Source: Lentibacillus sp. CBA3610 (lineage in GTDB: Bacteria > Bacillota > Bacilli > Bacillales > Amphibacillaceae). From it: 64,000 nt of DNA. The DNA is taken from positions 3,658,001-3,722,000 of the forward strand of contig NZ_CP035925.1 of NCBI RefSeq assembly GCF_013373365.1. Direction: 5' to 3'. Shown piece by piece: positions 54,758 through 63,518 of the stretch. Made by a program: the position numbers and the translations under genes. The notes beneath the pieces were generated by a model that had not been told where the DNA came from, made no database searches, and was given only the letters and a program-made list of their open reading frames with translations. Numbering within the stretch: the first letter of the stretch is position 1; each line of letters opens with the position of its first letter.

Positions 54758-54844
54758 TGGCAAAAAATGCGAAAATTGTACGGTAAGTTCAATAAAAAGA
54801 ATACTTACCACAATTAGGAATTTTAAACGCGAGAAATCGGCCAG

Positions 54845-55635
54845 ATGATCGAGCATATGTTAGGATCGTCTTACTCGGTAACGACGGTAAGCAACATCAC
54901 AGATGCGATGATTGAAAACATTGAGGCCTGGCAACAACGTCCATTACAAAAGCGATATTCCGTTCTTTACCTCGACGGAACCTATCTGAAATTGCGTCGT
55001 GATGATGTCGCTAACGAAGTCGTCTACATCGTCATTGGTGTAATAGAAGAAGGATACCGTGAAATCCTAGGATTCTATGTGGGCGGCCAGGAAAGTGCTC
55101 TTGGCTGGAAAGATATCCTTTGTGATATTTACGAACGGGGAGCCAAAGAAGTGCTGCTTGGGGTGTTTGGCGGCCTCCCAGGATTAGAGGAAGCAATGAA
55201 GGAAATATATCCAAAAGCCGATGTTAACGTTGCGTCGTCCATAAAATTCGAAATGCCTTAAATACCGTACGTAAAAAGGATCAGACCGCCATTGCAGAAG
55301 ATTTAAAACCTATTTATGAGGCAAGCACAAAGGAAGATGCTAAAAAGCAATTTAAGGCTTTTAATCTCGAAGTGCTTTTGACATTTCTGGATTATCCGTC
55401 TTCCATCCAACGTATCATTTACAAGACAACATCATAGGAGAGACCATGAGAGAAATCAAGAAAACGCACAAAGACGATGAACAGTTTGCCCAGCGAAAGG
55501 GCTACAGAAAAGGTGGTATATCTTCAGGTTACTGATTACAACCAAAGATGGGCAGAACGGAAACTGAGAGGATTCGCAAGTGCTTATCAGCAGCTGCAGG
55601 ATATGTTCGAAAGTGGTACGGAAATGACCGGGGAT
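54845..55635 (+). pseudogene. IS256-family transposase remnant
   Basis: The N-terminal third is missing. A 138-codon frame has the catalytic core (VLYLDGTYLKLRRDD and a GGLPGLEEAMKEIYPKA segment). A frameshift near 55220 leads to KIRNALNTVRKKDQTAIAED and FNLEVLLTFLDYPSSI, then a stop. Fragments of the C-terminus (YLQVTDYNQRWAERKLRGFA) follow around 55500-55610. Several lesions; inactive. Confidence 0.88.
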
Positions 55636-55648
55636 GATTTAACCTAAC

Positions 55649-55694
55649 TTTCAGACATCACCACCCCGGGTACCCGGGGTGGTGATGTCTGAAA
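55649..55694. repeat. 46-bp perfect palindrome
   Basis: TTTCAGACATCACCACCCCG and its exact complement meet at GGTACC, every base paired. There is no T run on either side, so it is not a standard terminator. It sits at the 3' border of the IS256 remnant and may be two IS ends joined head to head. Confidence 0.85.
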
Positions 55695-55699
55695 ATCCA

Positions 55700-56270
55700 A
55701 TTCTATTCTGTAGGATATCCTATAAGATTTACACAAAATTATTGACACTACCTTTCCCCTAATAAAGATAATAAACTTTTAGGTTTGGTAAAGGAGTATA
55801 CAACTGGTAATAAGGATTCTCATGATAATATTTCAATCATCATTTATTATATATTACTGCAATGGATAGTTGAAAAGTCTATTTAATTCAAAAATCGATC
55901 TTATTGAATAGAAGCAAAAAACGTTATTCTTGGGGCAAGCTATGATTGCAACCTGTACTTGGCAACTACACCACCAATCCTACCGCTCGGCAGATCCTGA
56001 TCCTGCTCGCTACCGTTACTGTCATGAAGTGGTATGACCGTGATAATCAAAAATAGTACCGGGAAGTTCGATACGAAGATGAATTGAAAAAGGTGTTTAA
56101 TCTGCTTCAATTTGACCCTGAAGCCTACGTTACCGTGTCAGAACACTATAGCCATACGCTTAAAGACCATTAATCCAACTTCGTTTATCTCGTCATGATG
56201 GGGTGTAAAAAAATTTAATATGTCTATTCAAGGTGCGGAATGTGAGATGCAAACAAGGTACAAAAAGTAA
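55700..56270. other. Gene-free stretch with a decayed transposase-like fragment
   Basis: Between about 55950 and 56173 one frame reads GNYTTNPTARQILILLATVT, then a stop, then a stretch ending SEHYSHTLKDH. It looks like the C-terminal end of another mobile-element protein, interrupted by TAG. Family not identified. Confidence 0.4.
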
Positions 56271-58007
56271 TTAGGATAATTGTTGTTCCGCAAATTCCTT
56301 GTACAGATTATGAGTTTTTACGAGTTCGTCATGTGTCCCTTCTCCAGTTATATGGCCATCTTCTATAAAAATAATCTTATCTGCGTTTATAATTGTTGAT
56401 AATCGGTGGGCGATTAAAAAGGTCGTTCTACCTTGCATTAGTTTTGTTAAAGCTTGTTGTACCATTCCTTCTGATTGGCTATCTAAACTTACAGTTGCCT
56501 CGTCCATCATTAGAATTTTTGGGTTTCTCAAGATTGCTCTTGCAATTGCAATTCGCTGTCGTTGCCCTCCTGATAGCTTAACCCCTCGCTCGCCAACCTC
56601 TGTATCGAGGCCTTTAGGAAAGTCAGATATAAATTGATCGGCAAAAGCCATCTTAGCAACTTCCCATAAACGTTCGTCATCAATATCTTTTTGATCTTCT
56701 AAACCGTAGCATAAATTCTCTCTTATCGAACCGAGAACCATAGGGCTATCCTGGGATACATAACCAATCTGTCTTCTCCAGGAATAAATGGATAATTCTT
56801 TAATAGAAATTTTTCCGATATATATCTCCCCTTTTGTTGGTCGATAAAATTGTTCAAGCAACCCGAACATAGTTGTTTTTCCACTTCCGCTAGGTCCAGC
56901 TAAAGCGACAACTGTTCCAGGAGTAACGTTGAAGCTCATTTTTCTTAATACAGGATTCTCTTCATTATAGAAAAAAGATACATTGTCAATATGAATTGGT
57001 TGGTTGGAGACATCCAGTTCTTTGTCACCATCACTGCTTTCTTCTTCAACATTTAAAATCTCAGTAATCCTCTCTGATGCACCTTGTGCTTTTTGTAGTT
57101 GGGTAAAAAATATTGCGAAAGAGGTAATGGGAAATATGATTTGAAATAAATAAAGCAGAAAGGCCACAAGAGTTCCAGTAGTCATCGAACCTTGAGTAAC
57201 TCGAATTCCCCCATATCCTATAATAAAGACAATAACAACCATAATCACGAGATAAATGATCGGTGCAATTAAAGCAAAAATTCGACCTTCCTTCATGCCA
57301 AGCGACAATAAGTTATTAATACCTAGAATACCTTTTTTTTCTTCAGTTGTTTCAGCATTCGATGCTTTCATTAAGCGTATTTCACTTAGAGTTTGCTGAA
57401 CAAGTCCTGTAAAATGAGCTGTTTCATCTTGTAAACTTCGTGAAATTTTTGACATTCTATGACCTAATGGCATAATAAACAAAGCAGTGAATGGAACTGC
57501 TATTAACATTAATACAGTCATTCTCCAATCCATTACTAACAATACACTGACAGCACCAACTACCGTGACAACTCCCCCAAAAAACTGGGGAAATTGTTGT
57601 GAAATTAAGTCTTTTACAATTCCTGTATCATTCACAACACGGCTCACAGTTTCACCACTCTTCGTTTTATCAAAATAAGAAACTGGTAATCGAACTAATT
57701 TTAACCACATTTTTTCACGTAAACTAGCAACGATTCGTTGTCCCACATATGTAAGTGCATATAACGATGTTCCTTCAAGTATGGCTTGTAACATAAAAAC
57801 AAGAAAAATAATCCCGATAAGAATCCAATTAATCGATTCAACTGAGAAGCCATCAATTAATTCTCTTGTCAAAAGGGGTATTGATAACGAAACAACAGTT
57901 GTAATTAGACTTCCAACTAGTCCCAGGGTCAGCGCAATTTTTGGAATATTGGTTGAATATATAAGTTGTAGGAATTTATTTGTTTTTTTTTCACTATTTT
58001 TTTTCAA
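56271..58007 (-). CDS. ABC exporter (fused permease-ATPase), RiPP cluster
   Basis: 578 residues. Six transmembrane helices in the first ~320 are followed by a nucleotide-binding domain with Walker A GPSGSGKTTMFGLL, the Q-loop region GYVSQDSPMVLG, signature VKLSGGQRQRIAIARA, Walker B ILMMDEATVSLDSQ and switch His in LIAHRLSTI. No N-terminal C39 peptidase domain is present, so the leader must be cut elsewhere. The TTG start has a GGGGGA site. Last gene of the minus-strand RiPP operon; likely exports the mature peptide. Confidence 0.88.
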   Translation of the reverse strand: MKKNSEKKTNKFLQLIYSTNIPKIALTLGLVGSLITTVVSLSIPLLTRELIDGFSVESINWILIGIIFLVFMLQAILEGTSLYALTYVGQRIVASLREKMWLKLVRLPVSYFDKTKSGETVSRVVNDTGIVKDLISQQFPQFFGGVVTVVGAVSVLLVMDWRMTVLMLIAVPFTALFIMPLGHRMSKISRSLQDETAHFTGLVQQTLSEIRLMKASNAETTEEKKGILGINNLLSLGMKEGRIFALIAPIIYLVIMVVIVFIIGYGGIRVTQGSMTTGTLVAFLLYLFQIIFPITSFAIFFTQLQKAQGASERITEILNVEEESSDGDKELDVSNQPIHIDNVSFFYNEENPVLRKMSFNVTPGTVVALAGPSGSGKTTMFGLLEQFYRPTKGEIYIGKISIKELSIYSWRRQIGYVSQDSPMVLGSIRENLCYGLEDQKDIDDERLWEVAKMAFADQFISDFPKGLDTEVGERGVKLSGGQRQRIAIARAILRNPKILMMDEATVSLDSQSEGMVQQALTKLMQGRTTFLIAHRLSTIINADKIIFIEDGHITGEGTHDELVKTHNLYKEFAEQQLS

Positions 58008-58116
58008 TTCATTTTCCCCCTTTGAAAGAAATTACTTAATTTGTATCTCCCTTTTGATTAGTACATTCTTTCTAGATTTAATTCCAAATTTTTAGATGCA
58101 GTCTCAAAGGCATTAA

Positions 58117-58866
58117 TCATTTTCTTACGATGGCAAACACTCTATCTTTGGATTCTGGGTTTTCAATTTTGCGATCTAAATCTCTTAATGTTGCAAAATA
58201 AACTGATGTAAACCCTGTCTGATAAAGAGAGCGCTCCACTTCACTAAGTGAAAAAATAGTGTTAGATATAGTCTCATCGTACTTAAAATAATGTTCTGTT
58301 GATGGTTCTTTAATGAATCCATAATAACGACAATACGCCTTATTCCATGTTGAATCGTAAAATGATTGAGCCATATTGAAATGATTTTCATCTTCACTCA
58401 ATAAACCACCGTTAGGTTTTGACAGCCCTTGCTTTGTATTTAAGTCAAATATGAAATATCCATTTTCATCTAAGTGAGAGTAGGCATTCTTAAAAGTGTC
58501 GGACAGTAGAGTGAAATTGTCTAAATGGTTTAATGAGTCATACGTAGAGAGTATAATTGAATAACGATTGGCTAAACTGAAGTTTGTTACATCCCCATGT
58601 ATGAAAGTTGCTTTTCCTGCTCGTATATAATTTGTGTTAATATTTTTTGCGTGTGAGAGCATATATTTTGATAGATCAATGCCGGTTACATGATATCCTT
58701 TTTTTAAAAAATAATAGGCCAAATGACCAGTACCACAGCATAAATCTAATAAATTTCGATTGTCTACTTTTTGCTCTAAAAAATTATATATAGTTGAAGA
58801 GATTCTCATTGGGAATTGGGTTAGATTATTCATATATATTTTTGACAAGTGATATCCGTAAGACAT
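58117..58866 (-). CDS. Class I SAM-dependent methyltransferase, RiPP cluster
   Basis: 249 residues from the ATG at 58866 (AAGGGAG upstream). A longer open frame runs upstream across the precursor gene, but it has no ribosome site. The Rossmann SAM motif NLLDLCCGTGHLAYYFLKKG, the acidic end of strand 2 (VTGIDLSKYML) and IILSTYDSLNHL are present. It probably methylates the peptide, perhaps the N-terminus or C-terminus, as methyltransferases do in thiopeptide pathways. Target unproven. Confidence 0.85.
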   Translation of the reverse strand: MSYGYHLSKIYMNNLTQFPMRISSTIYNFLEQKVDNRNLLDLCCGTGHLAYYFLKKGYHVTGIDLSKYMLSHAKNINTNYIRAGKATFIHGDVTNFSLANRYSIILSTYDSLNHLDNFTLLSDTFKNAYSHLDENGYFIFDLNTKQGLSKPNGGLLSEDENHFNMAQSFYDSTWNKAYCRYYGFIKEPSTEHYFKYDETISNTIFSLSEVERSLYQTGFTSVYFATLRDLDRKIENPESKDRVFAIVRK

Positions 58867-58891
58867 ATTTTTAGCTCCCTTAAAGATGGTT

Positions 58892-58916
58892 AGACTACCC
58901 TTTTTAAGGGTAGTCT
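58892..58916 (-). promoter_or_regulatory. Hairpin between precursor and methyltransferase genes
   Basis: AGACTACCC and GGGTAGTCT pair perfectly with a short loop, but no T run follows on the minus strand. Such a leaky hairpin after a precursor gene usually raises the precursor-to-enzyme ratio by partial termination or mRNA protection. Confidence 0.65.
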
Positions 58917-58936
58917 CTAAAATTAGTGCAGTAACA

Positions 58937-59128
58937 TTAAGTTGTAGATGAGCATGTTGAACAAGACCCGCAACATGAACATGCACCATTTGTTGCTGAA
59001 CCACTAGTAGCAGCAGTTTCTGGTAATGCTGTCGCTTCCTTGATTTCAACAAATTCTAATTCCTCTAAATCACTAAATAGTTCATCCACAATTTGACTTT
59101 CAGTTACCGTATTTGTTGAATCCGTCAT
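58937..59128 (-). CDS. RiPP precursor peptide, thiazolyl/thiopeptide-like
   Basis: 63 residues. An acidic leader contains IVDELFSDLEELEFVEIKEA and is followed by TALPETAATSG. The C-terminal core is SATNGACSCCGSCSTCSSTT, with five Cys and many Ser/Thr. The leader shape and the ALPE-T-A step before the core are typical of thiazolylpeptide precursors. Cys could become thiazoles and Ser/Thr dehydroamino acids. AAAGGAGGTGA is one of the strongest ribosome sites in the window. Genes for modification and export surround it. Confidence 0.85.
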   Translation of the reverse strand: MTDSTNTVTESQIVDELFSDLEELEFVEIKEATALPETAATSGSATNGACSCCGSCSTCSSTT

Positions 59129-59160
59129 AAGTTTTCACCTCCTTTCAAAGTTTAAAGAAT

Positions 59161-59871
59161 TTAAATGATAGTATAACCATAATCCACGGCTATGTTCTGT
59201 CCTCTAATTCCATCGCTTTTATCAGAAAGCAGAAATTGGATAATATTGGCTACTTCCAGAGGTTTAACTAATTTTTCGTAAGGATTTCTTTCTAAGTATT
59301 TCTTTCCAGGGTATGTTGCGAAAAATTGTTCATTATAAGAATCTTGTATATAGCCAGGTGAGATAGCATTAATCTTAAGATTAATATTTGAATATTTAGT
59401 GAAATCAACCGTTAAGTTTTTAACAAGCTGGATAATTGCTGCTTTTGATGGGCCATATATGATTCTATCTTCATGACCGATACATCCGTTTTGAGAAGCG
59501 ATACATACTATTGAGACTTTAAGAGAAAGTAAATCATAAAGTCTTTTTAAAACGTAAATAATTGAATTTACGTTAACGTCAATCACTTCGTTTATGGAAT
59601 TTCTATGTAGTGAGAAAAAACTATCTTTGTTGGTAACCCCTGCTGCAAATACAATTCCATCAATAGATATTTTATTTTCTTTTATTTTGCAATATGCTGC
59701 ATTGAGTTCTTCTTTATCAGTAATATCGCACTCGATATCTATAATGCCTGTTTCTTGGTTTTCTCGTTTAATTTGCTTATCTAAGCAAATTAAATTGTAA
59801 TTACTATATAATATCCGTTGAATTTCTTTTCCTATTAGCCCCTCGGATCCAACAACCAGTATTCTCTTCAT
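59161..59871 (-). CDS. Short-chain dehydrogenase/reductase, RiPP cluster
   Basis: 236 residues. The nucleotide-binding turn is VVGSEGLIGKEIQ, an acidic residue follows strand 2 (ICLDKQIK), and the Ser-Tyr-Lys triad is IVCIASQNGCIG with RIIYGPSKAA. In micrococcin-type thiopeptide pathways SDR enzymes remodel the peptide C-terminus; a similar tailoring role is likely here. AAGGGTGG precedes the ATG. It lies between the aminotransferase and precursor genes. Confidence 0.85.
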   Translation of the reverse strand: MKRILVVGSEGLIGKEIQRILYSNYNLICLDKQIKRENQETGIIDIECDITDKEELNAAYCKIKENKISIDGIVFAAGVTNKDSFFSLHRNSINEVIDVNVNSIIYVLKRLYDLLSLKVSIVCIASQNGCIGHEDRIIYGPSKAAIIQLVKNLTVDFTKYSNINLKINAISPGYIQDSYNEQFFATYPGKKYLERNPYEKLVKPLEVANIIQFLLSDKSDGIRGQNIAVDYGYTII

Positions 59872-59882
59872 TTAATCCACCC

Positions 59883-61124
59883 TTAATAAATAGAGTTTAT
59901 GTTTTTAACAATTATTTCTAATGTTTTTTCAAACTTTTTTAAATTGATATTGAAATGAGGGAAGAGTGAAATCCCTGATTTATATGTAAGATTCTCTCTA
60001 TACGAGTAGTTAGCTACAAGTATTCCTTCTTGTGCTAATTTAGAATAAATAAAGTCTGAGTATTTTATATTATCTATTGGAATTGAGTAAAGTGCTCCTT
60101 TCCCAGATAATTTATAATCTGAAAAATAGGTATTAATTAAATAATCAATTTTCCTAATATTTTCTAAAAGTTGATTTTCATTTTTAATTAAGTAATCTAA
60201 AACTACTGTTGAAGATATAATTCCTAAAATATTGCCATTTTGGGTTGAAAAGTGGTCAATAAATGATCCGTCTAGTAGATTTGCAACTTCTTTGTTAATA
60301 ACAACCGCTCCAAAGGGTAAGAGGCCGTTATTAATATTTTTGCTTAAAAGAACTATGTCTGGTTTATGGTTAAAGCGATTGAAATAAAATCGCTCACCAG
60401 TACGGAAGAAACCTGTAGCAACCTCATCAAAAATAGTGATAATTCCATATCTTTTACAAGTCTCTAAAAGTTCTTCAGTAAACTCCTCAGGGATAATGGT
60501 AGTCCCCGCTGACCCAAGTATGGGTTCGAATATGAAAGAACTTATGTGTGTATGTTCTTTTTCAATATAGTTAATAAGGTATTCAAATCGCTCTCTAGTT
60601 GTTGGCGGTGCGAAAAAAGAGACATTTTCTTTTCCGTTTAGGAATTTTTTGTTAACATCTGAGGCTATACCACTAACTGCCATTCCGCCAAAATACGTAC
60701 CATGAAATCCGTTGGCATAAGCGACAGTTTTTTTATTAGGGAAAATAGAACTTGCCATTTTCAAAGCTAATTCAATTGTTTCTGACCCACTATTTGAATA
60801 AAAAATAGTTTTGAAAAAATTATCAGATTGGTTTATAAAACCTAGCAATTTTTTTGCATAATTCTGGTATAAGTCTGTAGTGAATTTTCTACTGTCGAGA
60901 TAAAACATGCCTTTATTCAAATTTTTACTTATTTCTTCTTGGAAACCATTTAAAATTGCATTATTATAACCCAAACTTACATTCCATAATCCACTTCTTA
61001 AATCTAAATATTTTTTCCCATTTTTACTTATTAAATATTCATCTCGGGCATTAGTAATATTAATTAAATTTTGTGGGTTTTTGCTTTGATCCATAAAAAC
61101 TGGAATATCATAATAATTTGTCAT
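59883..61124 (-). CDS. Class III PLP aminotransferase, RiPP cluster
   Basis: About 413 residues from the ATG at 61124 (AAAGGGAA upstream). The fold-type I signature is visible: FYSNSGSETIELALKMASS, YANGFHGTYFGGMAVSG, SSFIFEPILGSAG, IIFDEVATGF-type TIFDEVATGFFRTG, and the PLP Lys in LLSKNINNGLLPFGAV. It resembles glutamate-1-semialdehyde aminomutase-like enzymes. It overlaps the preceding gene by 17 nt. Together with the SDR it could oxidise and aminate a decarboxylated C-terminus or make an amino building block; unusual in such clusters. Confidence 0.85.
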   Translation of the reverse strand: MTNYYDIPVFMDQSKNPQNLINITNARDEYLISKNGKKYLDLRSGLWNVSLGYNNAILNGFQEEISKNLNKGMFYLDSRKFTTDLYQNYAKKLLGFINQSDNFFKTIFYSNSGSETIELALKMASSIFPNKKTVAYANGFHGTYFGGMAVSGIASDVNKKFLNGKENVSFFAPPTTRERFEYLINYIEKEHTHISSFIFEPILGSAGTTIIPEEFTEELLETCKRYGIITIFDEVATGFFRTGERFYFNRFNHKPDIVLLSKNINNGLLPFGAVVINKEVANLLDGSFIDHFSTQNGNILGIISSTVVLDYLIKNENQLLENIRKIDYLINTYFSDYKLSGKGALYSIPIDNIKYSDFIYSKLAQEGILVANYSYRENLTYKSGISLFPHFNINLKKFEKTLEIIVKNINSIY

Positions 61125-62325
61125 ACTGTTCCCTTTCAATTTTCGACATAAATTTAAAAAAAGAATCTTTATATTGTTGTAATTTATTTGGAAAATAATT
61201 TTTAAGTTGTTTGGAGTCAAGATTTTCTTTTAAATAAAACTCTAAAAGTATAAGAAATTGTTTTGGAACCTCATACTTTATATTGTTTTTGTTATTTAGT
61301 ATATAAAACTTCTCATCTGCTATGATTCCAATTAAGTTAAAGTATGTGTATGAATTCCATCTATCAGCATGAATTAAAATATTGTACGGCGTAATAAGAT
61401 GTAATTTCCTTTTTGCTTTTAAATGTTTGGATACATTTATTAGGTAAGGAAATATTTGCTCTTCTGGATTGAAATTTTTCTTTTTAAAGTAACTATTAAA
61501 ATTAATAATCTGTGAGTAAGTAGTATCTAAGCGTTTGGAGAGAAGGTCATTGTTTTGAAAATCACGATAAATTCTTTGATTGGAATAAAAAAGTCGATTA
61601 TTTCTTGACATTTCAAGTAAAGAAAAATAATCAATTGGTATATTTAACCAAGTACGATTAACTTCTCCTTTTTCACGAAAATTAGCAACAGACAACATAA
61701 TTTCTTCTTTACTTTCCTTTTTGTATTTATCAATGTATTTGTTTATTGTTTCTGTCGCACATTTAATAGGAAAGTAATTATCAATATCATTAGAATAATC
61801 TGTAAATATAATACTATTCATTGAACAGTTTTCAAATACAGTGCTGTGAATATATTCAAGAGAGTCTCTCGATGAAATATGTATATGCTTTATTAGGTTG
61901 TTACGATAATCGAATGGGTAATCGGCTGTAATTAATTGATGTATATCTTCCTCTAAAGTATAAGGAGATGAAAAAAATCCTAAGTTCTCACTAAGGTAAT
62001 TTTGTATTTGAACCTGCAATTCATCTTCTAAGACATCTTTATTGCCAGCTATTAAGTTTGCTTGAAAATCAAAAATATGAAATATGGTTGTTGCAAATGA
62101 GTTAACAAAATTGACTATTTTATTAATTCTCTTACCATTACTAAAAATAATATATTCAGTTATTTCATGATATCGGAGATAATCGACGAAATCTAAGGGT
62201 GAATTAACATCAAAATTAAAATCATCTATGAATACATTATCATTTGGGCTTATGTTAATTTGAGAAGGAACAAAAGGTATAATTTTACCAATTTCATCTT
62301 CATAAATTATTATAATACTTTTCAT
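61108..62325 (-). CDS. Unknown 405-residue protein heading the RiPP operon
   Basis: No family recognised. It is rich in Ile, Asn, Phe and Tyr, soluble and without a CxxxCxxC radical-SAM motif. The last ~80 residues (EKFYILNNKNNIKYEVPKQF, then LILLEFYLKENLDSKQLKNY) have the strand-then-helix look of a small winged-helix peptide-recognition (RRE-like) domain, so it may bind the leader. AAAGGAG precedes the ATG. First gene of the minus-strand operon, coupled to the aminotransferase. Confidence 0.6.
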   Translation of the reverse strand: MKSIIIIYEDEIGKIIPFVPSQINISPNDNVFIDDFNFDVNSPLDFVDYLRYHEITEYIIFSNGKRINKIVNFVNSFATTIFHIFDFQANLIAGNKDVLEDELQVQIQNYLSENLGFFSSPYTLEEDIHQLITADYPFDYRNNLIKHIHISSRDSLEYIHSTVFENCSMNSIIFTDYSNDIDNYFPIKCATETINKYIDKYKKESKEEIMLSVANFREKGEVNRTWLNIPIDYFSLLEMSRNNRLFYSNQRIYRDFQNNDLLSKRLDTTYSQIINFNSYFKKKNFNPEEQIFPYLINVSKHLKAKRKLHLITPYNILIHADRWNSYTYFNLIGIIADEKFYILNNKNNIKYEVPKQFLILLEFYLKENLDSKQLKNYFPNKLQQYKDSFFKFMSKIEREQYDKLL

Positions 62326-62465
62326 TATTTAGCTCCTTTTCTATAAAAAAATATATGAATTATTACCAATTTATGTCTATTCAAAATATAACAGTTATGT
62401 TATGGTTTTGTAAACACCCAATTCAAATTTTTCCTAAAAATAAAACTAAAAAAGGTGGTAATATT
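62326..62465. promoter_or_regulatory. Divergent promoter region of the RiPP cluster
   Basis: The short AT-rich gap between the divergent genes must hold promoters for both operons. No clear consensus hexamers or dyad can be singled out. Confidence 0.4.
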
Positions 62466-63518
62466 TTGCCTATATCTATTTATAATTACGAAAAAACAAA
62501 ACTTAATTTATTGCTAGATTTGGTGAAAAATTCTTCGATTAAAAATGGATTCAATGAGTTTTATTTTGATAGTGATTGGGAAAACGGTCCGAATATTTTT
62601 ATTGTATATAAAGACAGTTATAGAGAATATCAAAAGATTCCCGAATTAAAAGAATGTGTTGATAATTACTTAGACTTTAATAAACTTGATCCTAGATATA
62701 TTAAAAAAGAACAGATTAAGTACCTCAAACAACAGCAGAGATTAGCAAAACTTGAAGGAAGATCAGGAATAAAAGATAGCTCTATACGTAACCATGGTGA
62801 AGTCATTATAAGAAACCCTAAAAGTGGGGTTTATAATTCTGAATATCACTTAACTAAATTTAGTCATTATAGAAGAAAATTAAACCCGTTGCTTATTAAT
62901 ATACTTGAAGATTTTGTTGAAATGGATAGTCATGAGAAAGCTCACTTATTCTTATATAAGTTTCGTTTTATAGCCACTCTGTTTGAAGATGGGCCAGCGA
63001 ATGGTTGTTTATCTTTTCTATCTCAAGCACAAGGGTTTTTATCTTCAGTAGAAAACTGGGGATACAAGACAAATTTTATAAATCAATTTGAAGAAAAACG
63101 AAAATCGATTTTTAAAGACAATGAAATAGTCGTTAATCCTTACGTAAAAAATAAGCTTTTAGAATGGGAATTAGCTTGGAAGGAAATTGCAGCAGATATG
63201 AATGAGAATTTTTCGTTAGATAACTATAAAGATGATTCTATGATTAGTATAGAGGAGCAGCTTTCCAGATTAAAAACTACGATTTCTCCATTAAAAAATA
63301 AATTTCATGGGGACTTAAAACGTATGGAAGATTTAGAAGGGTTCATTACTTCAAAAAAAATGATGGTATATCGGGACATTGTGAATCTATTCTATTTAAG
63401 CTTACCGTTATTCGAACAAAGTGTAATAAATAAGCAATTTTATGCGTATTCAGCAGTAAAATATTATGAAGAGTTACTACCAGATGAAATACAATATTCT
63501 TTTGAGGTGATTGAATGA
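62466..63518 (+). CDS. Thiopeptide-type biosynthesis protein (SpaB_C / pyridine-synthase-like)
   Basis: 350 residues from a TTG at 62466 with AAGGTGG 8 nt upstream. The N-terminal part, with FYFDSDWENGPNIFIVYKDS, resembles the SpaB_C-type domain found in the elimination half of split LanB dehydratases and in TclM-like pyridine synthases. The remainder is helical. A longer frame begins at 62355 but lacks a ribosome site. It overlaps the next gene by 4 nt (ATGA). Whether it does glutamate elimination or [4+2] ring closure cannot be told from sequence alone. Confidence 0.68.
   Translation: MPISIYNYEKTKLNLLLDLVKNSSIKNGFNEFYFDSDWENGPNIFIVYKDSYREYQKIPELKECVDNYLDFNKLDPRYIKKEQIKYLKQQQRLAKLEGRSGIKDSSIRNHGEVIIRNPKSGVYNSEYHLTKFSHYRRKLNPLLINILEDFVEMDSHEKAHLFLYKFRFIATLFEDGPANGCLSFLSQAQGFLSSVENWGYKTNFINQFEEKRKSIFKDNEIVVNPYVKNKLLEWELAWKEIAADMNENFSLDNYKDDSMISIEEQLSRLKTTISPLKNKFHGDLKRMEDLEGFITSKKMMVYRDIVNLFYLSLPLFEQSVINKQFYAYSAVKYYEELLPDEIQYSFEVIE

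Noticed and set aside
55649..55694. Transcription terminator
   Set aside because: The palindrome has no T run on either side and its stem is far longer than a normal terminator.
58867..59052. N-terminal extension of the methyltransferase
   Set aside because: The frame is open but overlaps the precursor gene in another register and has no ribosome site. AAGGGAG before the ATG at 58866 fixes the start.
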